Assembly (NCBI GenBank): GCA_041164265.1
Contig: JBEAPR010000110.1
Location: 1 to 10,680, forward strand
DNA length: 10,680 bases
Reading direction: 5' to 3'
Origin: CALAZP01 sp041164265
GTDB lineage: Bacteria; Bacteroidota; Bacteroidia; Chitinophagales; Saprospiraceae
The first letter of the stretch is position 1. Every line of letters starts with the position of its first letter. Positions 1-5,978 of the stretch are shown here, in pieces. The notes below the pieces were generated by a model. That model worked only from the letters and a program-made list of their open reading frames with translations. It was not told where the DNA came from and did not search any database. A program made the position numbers and the translations under genes.

Positions 1-848
1 ACCTTCACATGAAGTTCTAAGAATACCTTTTGTTCAAAGAAGGATTCAAGATCTTTTCTAGCTGCTGATCCTAATTTTTTTATCGCTTCTCCTTGTTTGC
101 CAATCAAAATGCTCTTTTGCGTTTTTCTACTGACAAAGATGGTAGCAGCAATGGACAGTAAAGGTAAGCCACTTTTTGTATTCCCCTCCTTAAAAGATTC
201 TACTACAACTTCAGTGGAATAAGGAATTTCCTGATGGTAAAATAAAAGGATTTTCTCTCTAATGATTTCTGAGGTGAAAAAACGCTCTGGTTTGTCGGTT
301 AATTGATCTTTGGGATAATATGGGGGACAAATAGGTAACTTTTCAAGTATGGCTTTGAGAAGTTGGTCCGTCCCGGTTTTATAAAGGGCTGAAATAGGGA
401 GAATTTTTTGAAATATTCCTGTGTTTTCCCATTGAGGCAATCGGGATTCCCAAAAATTGGGGTCAGTAGTATCCATTTTATTTAAGATTAAAAAAATAGG
501 AATATTTAATCGCCCAAGTTGCTGAATGAGTTTGCCGTGCTGCTCAAATTGTTCTTTGGGGTCTATCACCCAAAGTAGTACGTCTGCGTCTTCGAGGCTA
601 CTGAATACGAATCTATTCATAGCTTCTTGCATTTTGTACGAAGGCTGTTCTATGATTCCAGGAGTATCTGAAAAGACCATTTGGAAATCTTCACCGCTTA
701 ATATTCCGATGATTCTATGCCTAGTAGTTTGAGGCTTGTGAGTAATGATCGACATCCTTTCACCAACTAATGCATTCATCAAAGTAGATTTGCCCACATT
801 GGGTCTTCCTATAATGTTGACAAAACCTGCCTGATGTTTGTTATTCAT
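1..848 (-). CDS. era: GTPase Era, partial (C-terminus cut by window edge)
   Basis: Era is a GTP-hydrolysing ribosome assembly factor that binds the 3' end of 16S rRNA and helps mature the small subunit. I translated 282 codons without a stop. The GTPase motifs appear in order: G1 GRPNVGKS (residues 14-21), G2 PQTTR (39-43), G3 DTPG (61-64), G4 NKMD (123-126) and G5 ISA (152-154). A C-terminal KH domain follows, with the GKQG loop at 250-253, then RKDLESFFEQKVFLELHVKV at the window edge. In this family only about 10-20 residues usually remain after that segment, so the gene is nearly complete and there is no sign of damage. The start ATG at 848 lies inside the end of the upstream gene (8-base overlap, ATGAATAA), which implies co-transcription and probable translational coupling. 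The identification is firm. Confidence 0.97.
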   Translation of the reverse strand, partial: MNNKHQAGFVNIIGRPNVGKSTLMNALVGERMSIITHKPQTTRHRIIGILSGEDFQMVFSDTPGIIEQPSYKMQEAMNRFVFSSLEDADVLLWVIDPKEQFEQHGKLIQQLGRLNIPIFLILNKMDTTDPNFWESRLPQWENTGIFQKILPISALYKTGTDQLLKAILEKLPICPPYYPKDQLTDKPERFFTSEIIREKILLFYHQEIPYSTEVVVESFKEGNTKSGLPLLSIAATIFVSRKTQKSILIGKQGEAIKKLGSAARKDLESFFEQKVFLELHVK

Positions 849-1404
849 TAATCTTTTTTTCTATCATTTGAAACAAAAGGTTGGGTTTGAGTACTCTCCA
901 ATCTATTTCGTTAAAATTTCTACCCAAATGCACAAAGTGTTGAATGCAGGTTGAATTCATTTCTTCGTTTACATGATCCAGTGTATTGACAAAGCAAACC
1001 CAACCATCTTCTTCAATGACATCTTCGTACCATTCTTCATAATAGCAATCATCACTTCCGTGAAAATTAAGCACATTTTCACAAATCAAGATAAACTTAC
1101 TGAGACCTTTTTCCCGCATGTCATCTATAATTTCTCTTTTGAGAAACATTACATCATTGTGTAGGCAATCATTCCATTCGCCTATTAATTCAATAATGGT
1201 ATAACCTTTATGATAGTCGGCATAGAGAACTTTTAGGTAAAGAGTGGCTGATCCAAATTCATCCCATTGTGGGTGAATAAAGTAATTATATACCTTATTA
1301 GTAAAATGAAACTCACTGTACGTTTTACCAAAAAATGGGGAAAGGTGGTCTTCTGAAGCAATGTAGCTGCCTCTCCATTTGAAAAAAGGTTCAATATCGT
1401 GCAT
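841..1404 (-). CDS. Conserved-looking hypothetical protein, 187 aa, upstream of era
   Basis: I do not recognise the family. The protein is soluble-looking, with no signal peptide and no membrane segment. It is rich in aromatic and acidic residues: a central stretch around residues 110-135 contains FHGSDDCYYEEWYEDVIEEDGW. The pattern of short hydrophobic strands (YTIIELIGEW, FILICENVL, WVCFVNTL) alternating with helices (DVMFLKREIIDDMREKG) suggests a small alpha/beta fold, but no catalytic motif stands out. The stop TAA (843-841) overlaps the era start by 8 bases, so the two genes almost certainly share a transcript. A role linked to ribosome assembly is only an inference from that position. 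Coding is supported by the full-length open frame, the tight overlap, and the divergent gene beginning 42 bp from its ATG. It is unlikely to be an artefact. Confidence 0.85.
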   Translation of the reverse strand: MHDIEPFFKWRGSYIASEDHLSPFFGKTYSEFHFTNKVYNYFIHPQWDEFGSATLYLKVLYADYHKGYTIIELIGEWNDCLHNDVMFLKREIIDDMREKGLSKFILICENVLNFHGSDDCYYEEWYEDVIEEDGWVCFVNTLDHVNEEMNSTCIQHFVHLGRNFNEIDWRVLKPNLLFQMIEKKINE

Positions 1405-1421
1405 GGTTTATTTTAACTATG

Positions 1422-1452
1422 CAATATTAAGATTGTTTACCTCTTAATGCAA
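1422..1452 (-). promoter_or_regulatory. Candidate promoter for the 187-aa gene and era
   Basis: Read on the minus strand, TTG (1452-1450) is followed after 20 bases by TAATATTG (1429-1422), one mismatch from the Bacteroidota -7 element TAnnTTTG. Transcription would start near 1415, giving a leader of about 10 bases. The -33 element would lie inside the first codons of the divergent kinase gene. The match is imperfect, so this is tentative. Confidence 0.3.
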
Positions 1453-1992
1453 TTAGAAATATTGAAACCTTTAAAATTTGTAGTTACTGGACCGGAGTCT
1501 AGTGGAAAAACTACTTTAGCTCAGTCATTAGGGGGTCGGTTTGGTTGGCCAGTTGTACCGGAATATGCTAGGATTTATTTGGAGGGAAAATCGATGACAT
1601 CTTATAATCAACATGATTTTGATCGTATTGTATTGGGGCAATTCAATGCGGAGCAACGGGCTGAAGCTAATGCTCAACAGCCGCTAATATTTGATACTTC
1701 GGCTCTGGTTTTACATATATGGCATTTGGAGAAATGGGGAGGTGTACATCCGTTAGTTCAAACTAAGCTTAAAGCGGTTCAAAATACTTTTTTTTTATTG
1801 TGTCGGCCGGATATTCCATGGGAGTATGATCCACTTCGGGAGCATCCTGAGGATCGGGATCATCTGTATGGTAAATATTTCAAAGAATTAAAAAATTGGA
1901 ATTTTCCATTCATTGAGATCAGCGGTTCTCCTTCACATAGATTAGAAGAGGCGACCTTACAAATAAAAAAATGGGCAAAAAATATTGACTAA
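1447..1992 (+). CDS. NadR-like P-loop kinase (ribosylnicotinamide kinase family)
   Basis: This is a 181-residue ATP-dependent kinase of the NadR C-terminal / AAA_28 type. Visible motifs are the P-loop GPESSGKT (15-22), the family signature VPEYARIYL (37-45), FDTS (82-85) as the probable Walker B/substrate segment, and the lid-like PWEYDPLREHPEDRDHLY (124-141), which resembles the PW..D..R region of NadR kinases. It lacks the NMN adenylyltransferase and helix-turn-helix domains of full-length NadR. In NadR this domain phosphorylates nicotinamide riboside. In Bacteroidota, stand-alone relatives often sit beside vitamin transporters of the PnuC/PnuT type. Here the gene ends 30 bp before a TPP riboswitch, so the true substrate could be thiamine, nicotinamide riboside or another nucleoside-like vitamin; the sequence alone does not decide. 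It is upstream of the riboswitch and so not controlled by it. Confidence 0.85.
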   Translation: MQLEILKPLKFVVTGPESSGKTTLAQSLGGRFGWPVVPEYARIYLEGKSMTSYNQHDFDRIVLGQFNAEQRAEANAQQPLIFDTSALVLHIWHLEKWGGVHPLVQTKLKAVQNTFFLLCRPDIPWEYDPLREHPEDRDHLYGKYFKELKNWNFPFIEISGSPSHRLEEATLQIKKWAKNID

Positions 1993-2015
1993 TACCCAAT
2001 TGACTCGTAATTTTG
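1985..2015 (+). promoter_or_regulatory. Bacteroidota-type promoter of the TPP-riboswitch receptor transcript
   Basis: TTG at 1985-1987 is separated by 20 bases from TAATTTTG at 2008-2015, a full match to the -7 consensus TAnnTTTG. The predicted start, around 2021, coincides with the 5' edge of the riboswitch, which supports the call. The -33 element overlaps the last codons of the kinase gene. Confidence 0.7.
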
Positions 2016-2022
2016 CCATTCA

Positions 2023-2116
2023 TTCCTCACTGGGGTGCCTAACTTATTTCCTTTTGGAAATATAGGCTGAGATCATACCCTTTGAACCTGGCCGGGTAAT
2101 TCCGGGAAGGGAAAAA
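2023..2116 (+). promoter_or_regulatory. TPP riboswitch (THI element)
   Basis: This mRNA leader element binds thiamine pyrophosphate and turns down expression of the downstream gene when the cofactor is abundant. The conserved THI-box blocks are all present: GGGGTGCC (2032-2039), GGCTGAGA (2065-2072), ACCC (2077-2080) pairing with GGGG(T) as P2, TTTGAACCTG (2081-2090), then CCGGGTAAT.CCGGG (2092-2106) forming P5, and AAGGGAA (2107-2113). The variable P3 arm between GCC and GGC carries a TTTCC/GGAAA hairpin. P1 is formed by TTCC near 2023-2026 with GGAA near 2110-2113. The outer limits are approximate to a few bases. It lies 85 bases before the receptor ATG in the same orientation. Confidence 0.96.
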
Positions 2117-2141
2117 GACCGTTGGAATACGCACGGGTATG

Positions 2142-2187
2142 AAGGTAAAAAGGTGTTTAACCCCATAAACATCTATTGTTTTACCTT
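2142..2187 (+). promoter_or_regulatory. Expression-platform hairpin downstream of the TPP riboswitch
   Basis: AAGGTAAAA (2142-2150) pairs perfectly with TTTTACCTT (2179-2187). Stacked on it, AGGTGTTTA (2151-2159) pairs with TAAACATCT (2166-2174) with one G-U, closing the six-base loop ACCCCA. Only ATTG (2175-2178) is bulged, giving about 18 base pairs. The hairpin ends 13 bases before the ATG and its 3' arm is U-rich, so it could act as a terminator or block ribosome entry. The 3' strand of riboswitch P1 (AAGGGAAAA, 2107-2115) could pair with the same TTTTACCTT with one mismatch. This gives a simple two-state switch: TPP locks P1 and frees the hairpin to form. The pairing is seen in the sequence; the mechanism is inferred. 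Confidence 0.7.
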
Positions 2188-2200
2188 TTAATTATTAACC

Positions 2201-4600
2201 ATGAAAAAATGGATTTTTTTAGGTTGGTCATGGATGTTGTTTTCAAATTCCATATCAGCACAGTTTACCTTCAATGGAAAGGTATTAGATGATTACGGGG
2301 TTCCTTTAGTTGGTGCTTCGGTTTATTTACCAGCTTTAGAGGTAGGAGCGCAAACGGACGATGTAGGTAATTTTTCCGTGACGGATATTCCTTCGGGAAA
2401 TCAAAAGATCCAGATTTCTTTTTTGGGTTACCGGACCATGGAGGTGGATATTTATTTTGACCAAAATAAATTTGAAATTTTTGAATTGGAAACCTCTATT
2501 TATGAAATGAGACCATTAGAGGTCCGAGCAACTAGAGCTAATGAAAGAACCCCGATGACTTTTTCCAATTTGACTCAAAAGGAGTTAACAAAGAATAATC
2601 TGGGGCAAGACGTGCCTTTCCTTTTGCGTTGGACGCCTTCAGCAGTGGTGACTTCGGATGCTGGAACAGGAATTGGATATACGGGTATTAGGATTAGAGG
2701 GTCTGATCCTACGCGAATCAATGTAACCATTAATGGAATTCCACTTAACGATGCAGAAAGTCATAATGTGTTTTGGGTAGATTTACCCGATTTTATTAGT
2801 TCTACGGATGACATTCAAATCCAAAGAGGGGTGGGTACCTCCACCAATGGAGCTGGAGCTTTTGGCGCAAGTATTCACCTTAATACTTCAAAAATAGAGC
2901 GGGAATCTTATGGTCGCATTCAGACCACTTTGGGATCTTTTAATACCCGAAAAGCTAATGTTTCATTTGGATCTGGACTTTTAAACGACCGATTCGTTTT
3001 TGCCGGCAGGCTTTCTTCTATACAATCAGATGGATATATAGATCGAGCTGCTGCTGATTTGAATAGTTGGTATATCAATACCAGTTACCTCGGTGATCGC
3101 AGTACGGTTCAATTCAATGCTTTTAGTGGCCATGAGATTACCTATCAAGCTTGGAATGGAGTACCTGCTGATTTTTTGGATGATAACGAATGGAGGACCT
3201 ATAATTCTGCGGGGACTGAGAAACCAGGAAGTCCGCATGAAAACGAGGTGGACAACTACAAACAGACGCATTATCAATTGATTTGGACTAAACAATTATC
3301 TTCTGATTTGAATTTTTCCCTAGCCGGTCATTACACCAAGGGTGCTGGGTATTACGAGCAATATAAAGCCGATGAGGAATTGGCTGAATATGGTTTAGAA
3401 GGAGGATTAGGGCCAACGTCTGATTTAATTAGAAGGCGTTGGTTGGATAATGATTTTTATGGGATGACCTATTCTTTGCAATCAACCTCTGGTAATGGTC
3501 GATTAGACTGGACATTGGGAGGGGGATATCACTTCTATAGTGGAAGACACTTTGGCGAGGTCATCTGGGCACGGGATTTTGGCAGAGGGGAAATGGGTCA
3601 TTTATATTATGACAATTTAGGTAGAAAAGGCGATTTCAATGCTTTTGGGAAGTTAAATTATTGGATAAATTCTAATTGGGACGTATATGTCGATATGCAA
3701 ATTAGAAAGGTAAATTATGAATTTGAAGGCTTTGACAATCAACTTCGATGGGTTGATCAGTCGGATCTGCTGACTTTTTTCAACCCAAAGGCTGGGCTAT
3801 CTTATCATTTTTCTGAGCGTGCAATGGGATATTGGTCCTTTGCAGTTGGGCACAAAGAACCTAATAGAGATGACTATGTGGAAACTACACCTGCTGAACG
3901 GCCACTTCCGGAACGTTTATACAATACAGAAATAGGATACAAATATCGCTCAGATAAAGTAGCTCTTGAAGCCAATTTATACCATATGTATTACCTCAAT
4001 CAGTTGGTTTTGAATGGAGAGATAAATGATGTTGGTGCTTATGCCCGCGTAAATATTCCTTATAGTTATCGACTAGGGTTAGAAATCAATGGAGGCCTCT
4101 CTTTTGGAGAACATTGGAGGTTAGATGGGAATGTAGCAATTAGTAAGAATAAAGTGATTAGGCACACCATATTCGAAGACAGCTACGATGCGTCCTTTAA
4201 TTGGTTGGGTCAAGAAGCAGTAGTGTATGAAAATACAGATCTTTCTTTTTCTCCTAATTTTATTGGAGGAGGAAGTCTTACCTATCAAATTCCATTCAAA
4301 GAAAACCGAAATTTCTTAGAAATAGGATGGTTGCATAAATATGTATCGAGTCAATTTATAGATAATACTTCAGATTTAAATAATCAATTAGATGGTTATT
4401 ATGTTAGCGATTTACAAGTTATTTATAATAGGGGTGGGAATATTGAAATTAATTTTTTGTTGGGAAATATATGGGATGTGCGATATGAAACCAATGCTTG
4501 GTCCTATAGATATCGTTATGAGGGATTAAGAGTGATTGACCAAGGTTTTTATCCGCAAGCAGGTACTCATTTTTTTGTTGGGCTTAAATTTCAACTGTGA
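2201..4600 (+). CDS. TonB-dependent outer-membrane receptor, predicted thiamine (or precursor) importer
   Basis: This is a 799-residue outer-membrane active transporter powered by TonB. A signal peptide occupies residues 1-20 (cleavage after SISA). A carboxypeptidase-regulatory-like beta-sandwich follows at about 23-105 (FNGKVLDDYGVPLVGASVYL through FLGYRTMEVDI). The plug domain lies at about 115-230 with the diagnostic RIRGSDPTRINVTINGIPLND and IQIQRGVGTSTNGAGAFG. The remainder is a beta-barrel with many alternating strands, ending GLKFQL. The ligand is inferred from the TPP riboswitch directly upstream: riboswitch-controlled receptors of this type are known in Bacteroidota as candidate thiamine receptors. 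No SusD partner follows, and no PnuT-type inner-membrane transporter lies between its stop and the terminator at 4736, so it appears to be a single-gene unit. The ATG has no Shine-Dalgarno sequence, which is usual for this phylum. Confidence 0.93.
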   Translation: MKKWIFLGWSWMLFSNSISAQFTFNGKVLDDYGVPLVGASVYLPALEVGAQTDDVGNFSVTDIPSGNQKIQISFLGYRTMEVDIYFDQNKFEIFELETSIYEMRPLEVRATRANERTPMTFSNLTQKELTKNNLGQDVPFLLRWTPSAVVTSDAGTGIGYTGIRIRGSDPTRINVTINGIPLNDAESHNVFWVDLPDFISSTDDIQIQRGVGTSTNGAGAFGASIHLNTSKIERESYGRIQTTLGSFNTRKANVSFGSGLLNDRFVFAGRLSSIQSDGYIDRAAADLNSWYINTSYLGDRSTVQFNAFSGHEITYQAWNGVPADFLDDNEWRTYNSAGTEKPGSPHENEVDNYKQTHYQLIWTKQLSSDLNFSLAGHYTKGAGYYEQYKADEELAEYGLEGGLGPTSDLIRRRWLDNDFYGMTYSLQSTSGNGRLDWTLGGGYHFYSGRHFGEVIWARDFGRGEMGHLYYDNLGRKGDFNAFGKLNYWINSNWDVYVDMQIRKVNYEFEGFDNQLRWVDQSDLLTFFNPKAGLSYHFSERAMGYWSFAVGHKEPNRDDYVETTPAERPLPERLYNTEIGYKYRSDKVALEANLYHMYYLNQLVLNGEINDVGAYARVNIPYSYRLGLEINGGLSFGEHWRLDGNVAISKNKVIRHTIFEDSYDASFNWLGQEAVVYENTDLSFSPNFIGGGSLTYQIPFKENRNFLEIGWLHKYVSSQFIDNTSDLNNQLDGYYVSDLQVIYNRGGNIEINFLLGNIWDVRYETNAWSYRYRYEGLRVIDQGFYPQAGTHFFVGLKFQL

Positions 4601-4650
4601 TTTTTTTGACTAGCCTTGGAACGAAGAAAAAATAACATTATATTACACAC

Positions 4651-4766
4651 GAATCGCGAAACAGAAGTGCTCTCGACGTTTCTATTGTTTCGTTGATTTA
4701 ATCTCCATACAGAGGAGAGTGCAGGTAACTTATTTGCGGCGGTTGAATAACCGCCGCTTTTTTTTT
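4651..4766 (+). ncRNA. Candidate structured small RNA (or structured 3' UTR of the receptor)
   Basis: The 135 bases between the receptor stop and the terminator contain no gene but considerable pairing potential. CGAAAC (4657-4662) plus AGAA (4663-4666) pair with TTCT (4680-4683) and GTTTCG (4687-4692), with ATT bulged. The hairpin loop segment GTGCTCTC (4667-4674) can pair with GAGAGTGC (4715-4722) through eight pairs including two wobbles, which would make a pseudoknot. TCTCC (4702-4706) with GGAGA (4714-4718) is a competing small hairpin. A weak promoter-like TTG (4616-4618), 20 bases, TATATT (4639-4644) would start a transcript near 4651. I cannot match it to a known RNA family. A processed 3' UTR is an equally good reading. 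Confidence 0.35.
4736..4766 (+). terminator. Strong intrinsic terminator
   Basis: GCGGCGGTT (4736-4744) and AACCGCCGC (4749-4757) form a perfect 9-bp GC-rich stem around the loop GAAT, followed by nine T residues (4758-4766). It ends the receptor transcript and any small RNA encoded at 4651 onward. On the opposite strand there is no comparable T tract, so it acts one way. Confidence 0.93.
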
Positions 4767-4954
4767 CACTGGAATTTTATTATTTTTTTGTTTAACATGC
4801 GGTAGAACTACCGATATAATTTTATTTTAACATAAAATAATATGGTTATCGAGGGCAATCAATTCTAAACTCATACCACTAACTCTCGATTACAGGAGAA
4901 GAAAGAGGACAAATGAGTAAACTCTAGCTGTCAAAAAGGGGATACTTTTAAGGT
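4767..4954. other. Gene-free intergenic stretch with one short dyad
   Basis: No coding frame of credible length is present on either strand. The notable element is the dyad CGGTAGAACTACCG (4800-4813), with 6-bp arms around AA, just before the AT-rich TATAATTTTATT (4815-4826). The spacing to TTTG at 4787-4790 is too long for a standard promoter. ATCGAG (4848-4853) and CTCGAT (4885-4890) are complementary but far apart. Since the flanking genes converge here, a promoter is not expected unless an unrecognised small transcript starts in this stretch. Confidence 0.5.
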
Positions 4955-4985
4955 AAAAAAAAAGCTGCCTGGTAAAAAGCAGGCT
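4955..4985 (-). terminator. Intrinsic terminator of the 85-aa / beta-barrel unit
   Basis: Read on the minus strand, GCCTG (4984-4980) pairs with CAGGC (4971-4967) across an eight-base loop, and after AGC come nine T residues (4963-4955). The stem is short, but the T tract is long and lies 10-40 bases past the stop of the beta-barrel gene, which is where a terminator belongs. Confidence 0.75.
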
Positions 4986-4994
4986 AATGGGGCC

Positions 4995-5621
4995 TTAGAA
5001 TTTATAATTAAATCCAAATCTAATATCAAAGGGACTTTCAATAATATTCTGAGGCATATTCAGGTTATAAAGCAAGAGAATTTCATAGCCAAAACCATTG
5101 CCTCCCGCACTGTTATAGCCTACTCCTAAATACACATTTTCTCTGGTTCTTCTTTGTACTTCAATTTGGGAAACTCCACTATAAACTAAAGCTTCATTAG
5201 CAAGTTCTGCCTCTGCATGGAGAAAAATAGCGGGAATCACTTTATATCGAGTAAATATTCCACCTGCATAGCTAATTGGCTGTGCATTGTCTTTTCCACC
5301 ATTAGCTGTTCGTGCTGAATAGTAAGAGTAAGTTAAGGAGATTCTGGGGCCAGCAGACCATTGAGGTGTAAATTTGTAGCCTACCATGGGAGAGATTCCC
5401 AACTGAAATAGGCTGACAAAGGATGACCCTGAGAAACCGAGGTTAAATCCCCCTCCATACCATATTTTCTCTTCAAAAACTGGTGGTGGGGTGTTAATGG
5501 GATTACTAGAAGTTGAACCACTTCTTTTGATAGCTTGAGAAAACCCCGTTACTGAAGCTACACAAATTAATAGAAAGGCAAGTAAAGCTTTCAAACCGGA
5601 TGACTGCTGAAGTTTATTCAT
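4995..5621 (-). CDS. Small outer-membrane beta-barrel protein, 208 aa
   Basis: A signal peptide covers residues 1-28 (hydrophobic core LKALLAFLLICVASVTGFS, cleavage before Q29). A short Ser/Thr/Pro-rich linker follows (about 30-50), then about 155 residues of alternating amphipathic strands ending in aromatics: WYGGGFNLGFSGSSFVSL, GISPMVGYKFTPQWSAGPRISLTYSYYS, YLGVGYNSAGGNGFGYEILLLYNL, and the terminal FDIRFGFNYKF. The terminal phenylalanine is the usual signal for barrel insertion. The size fits an eight-stranded barrel of the OmpA/OmpW-like or OMP_b-brl class. No ligand or enzymatic motif is visible, so the function is unknown. Its ATG overlaps the stop of the upstream 85-codon gene as ATGA, which suggests coupled translation. 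A terminator follows closely. Confidence 0.88.
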   Translation of the reverse strand: MNKLQQSSGLKALLAFLLICVASVTGFSQAIKRSGSTSSNPINTPPPVFEEKIWYGGGFNLGFSGSSFVSLFQLGISPMVGYKFTPQWSAGPRISLTYSYYSARTANGGKDNAQPISYAGGIFTRYKVIPAIFLHAEAELANEALVYSGVSQIEVQRRTRENVYLGVGYNSAGGNGFGYEILLLYNLNMPQNIIESPFDIRFGFNYKF

Positions 5622-5875
5622 AAATCAAAATATTTAGTATAATTAATTCTATCTCCCCTATCAATAATAATGTGCTTCCATTGGCCATTGTTATTGACCC
5701 TGTGATTTTGAATATTATATTTAACACCGAAACTACTATAAAGGATGCTATAATAGAACCAGGTTGAATTCATGGATATCGAAAAAGACCCATGCCCATT
5801 CAGCATGGGAACATTGAAAAACGGCATATAGACCACCAAAGGGAAGATTAAAACAAATAAGAAAGCTATGATCAT
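5618..5875 (-). CDS. Small hydrophobic-start protein of unknown function, 85 aa
   Basis: I do not recognise this protein. Residues 1-20 (MIIAFLFVLIFPLVVYMPFF) form one strongly hydrophobic segment without a preceding positive charge, so it may be a membrane anchor or an atypical signal sequence. The remainder is aromatic and Asn-rich (NSTWFYYSILYSSFGVKYNIQNH), then polar (WKHIIIDRGDRINYTKYFDL). Support for coding comes from the 4-bp ATGA overlap with the downstream barrel gene, a promoter-sized gap upstream bounded by another terminator, and the lack of any alternative gene here. It could be an assembly or membrane partner of the barrel protein, or a remnant of a longer gene. The first ATG at 5875 is the only start that keeps the hydrophobic segment whole. 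Confidence 0.5.
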   Translation of the reverse strand: MIIAFLFVLIFPLVVYMPFFNVPMLNGHGSFSISMNSTWFYYSILYSSFGVKYNIQNHRVNNNGQWKHIIIDRGDRINYTKYFDL

Positions 5876-5881
5876 GATGTA

Positions 5882-5899
5882 GTATTCAATAATGAATAC
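5882..5899. promoter_or_regulatory. 18-bp dyad upstream of the 85-aa gene, possible operator
   Basis: GTATTCA (5882-5888) and TGAATAC (5893-5899) are perfect inverted repeats around ATAA, ending 7 bases from the ATG at 5875. A promoter-like CAATTTTG (minus strand, 5906-5899; consensus TAnnTTTG) abuts the dyad, so a dimeric regulator bound here would cover the transcription start. In RNA the same arms could form a 7-bp hairpin in the leader. The pairing is seen; the role is inferred. Confidence 0.45.
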
Positions 5900-5921
5900 A
5901 AAATTGAGGAAATTAATCAGT

Positions 5922-5956
5922 AAAAAAAAGCGCCTACTTTTAGGAGCAGGCGCTTT
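5922..5956 (-). terminator. Intrinsic terminator of the Oar-like receptor gene
   Basis: AAAGCGCCT (5927-5935) and AGGCGCTTT (5948-5956) form a 9-bp stem. On the minus strand the stem is followed by a run of eight T (5929-5922, partly within the stem). It lies 22 bases past the TAG stop at 5979 and separates this gene from the following small unit. Confidence 0.9.
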
Positions 5957-5978
5957 ATCATTTATTTAACTTTTAAGG

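Noticed and set aside
1447..1992. Full NadR regulator/bifunctional enzyme
   Set aside because: Only the kinase domain is present. There is no N-terminal helix-turn-helix and no nucleotidyltransferase HxGH motif in 181 residues.
3026..3295. Open frames on the opposite strand or other frames inside the receptor and era genes
   Set aside because: They lie wholly within well-supported genes, have no recognisable motifs, and show the low-complexity composition expected of out-of-frame reading.
4701..4750. Fragment of RNase P RNA, suggested by GAGGAGAGTGCAGG
   Set aside because: The resemblance to the conserved GAGGAAAGTCC block is partial, and the region is far too short for RNase P RNA, with none of the other conserved blocks.
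4842..4927. Tiny plus-strand peptides: ATG at 4842 (8 codons) and ATG at 4913 (4 codons)
   Set aside because: They are too short to support without conservation data, and there is no downstream plus-strand gene that a leader peptide could control.
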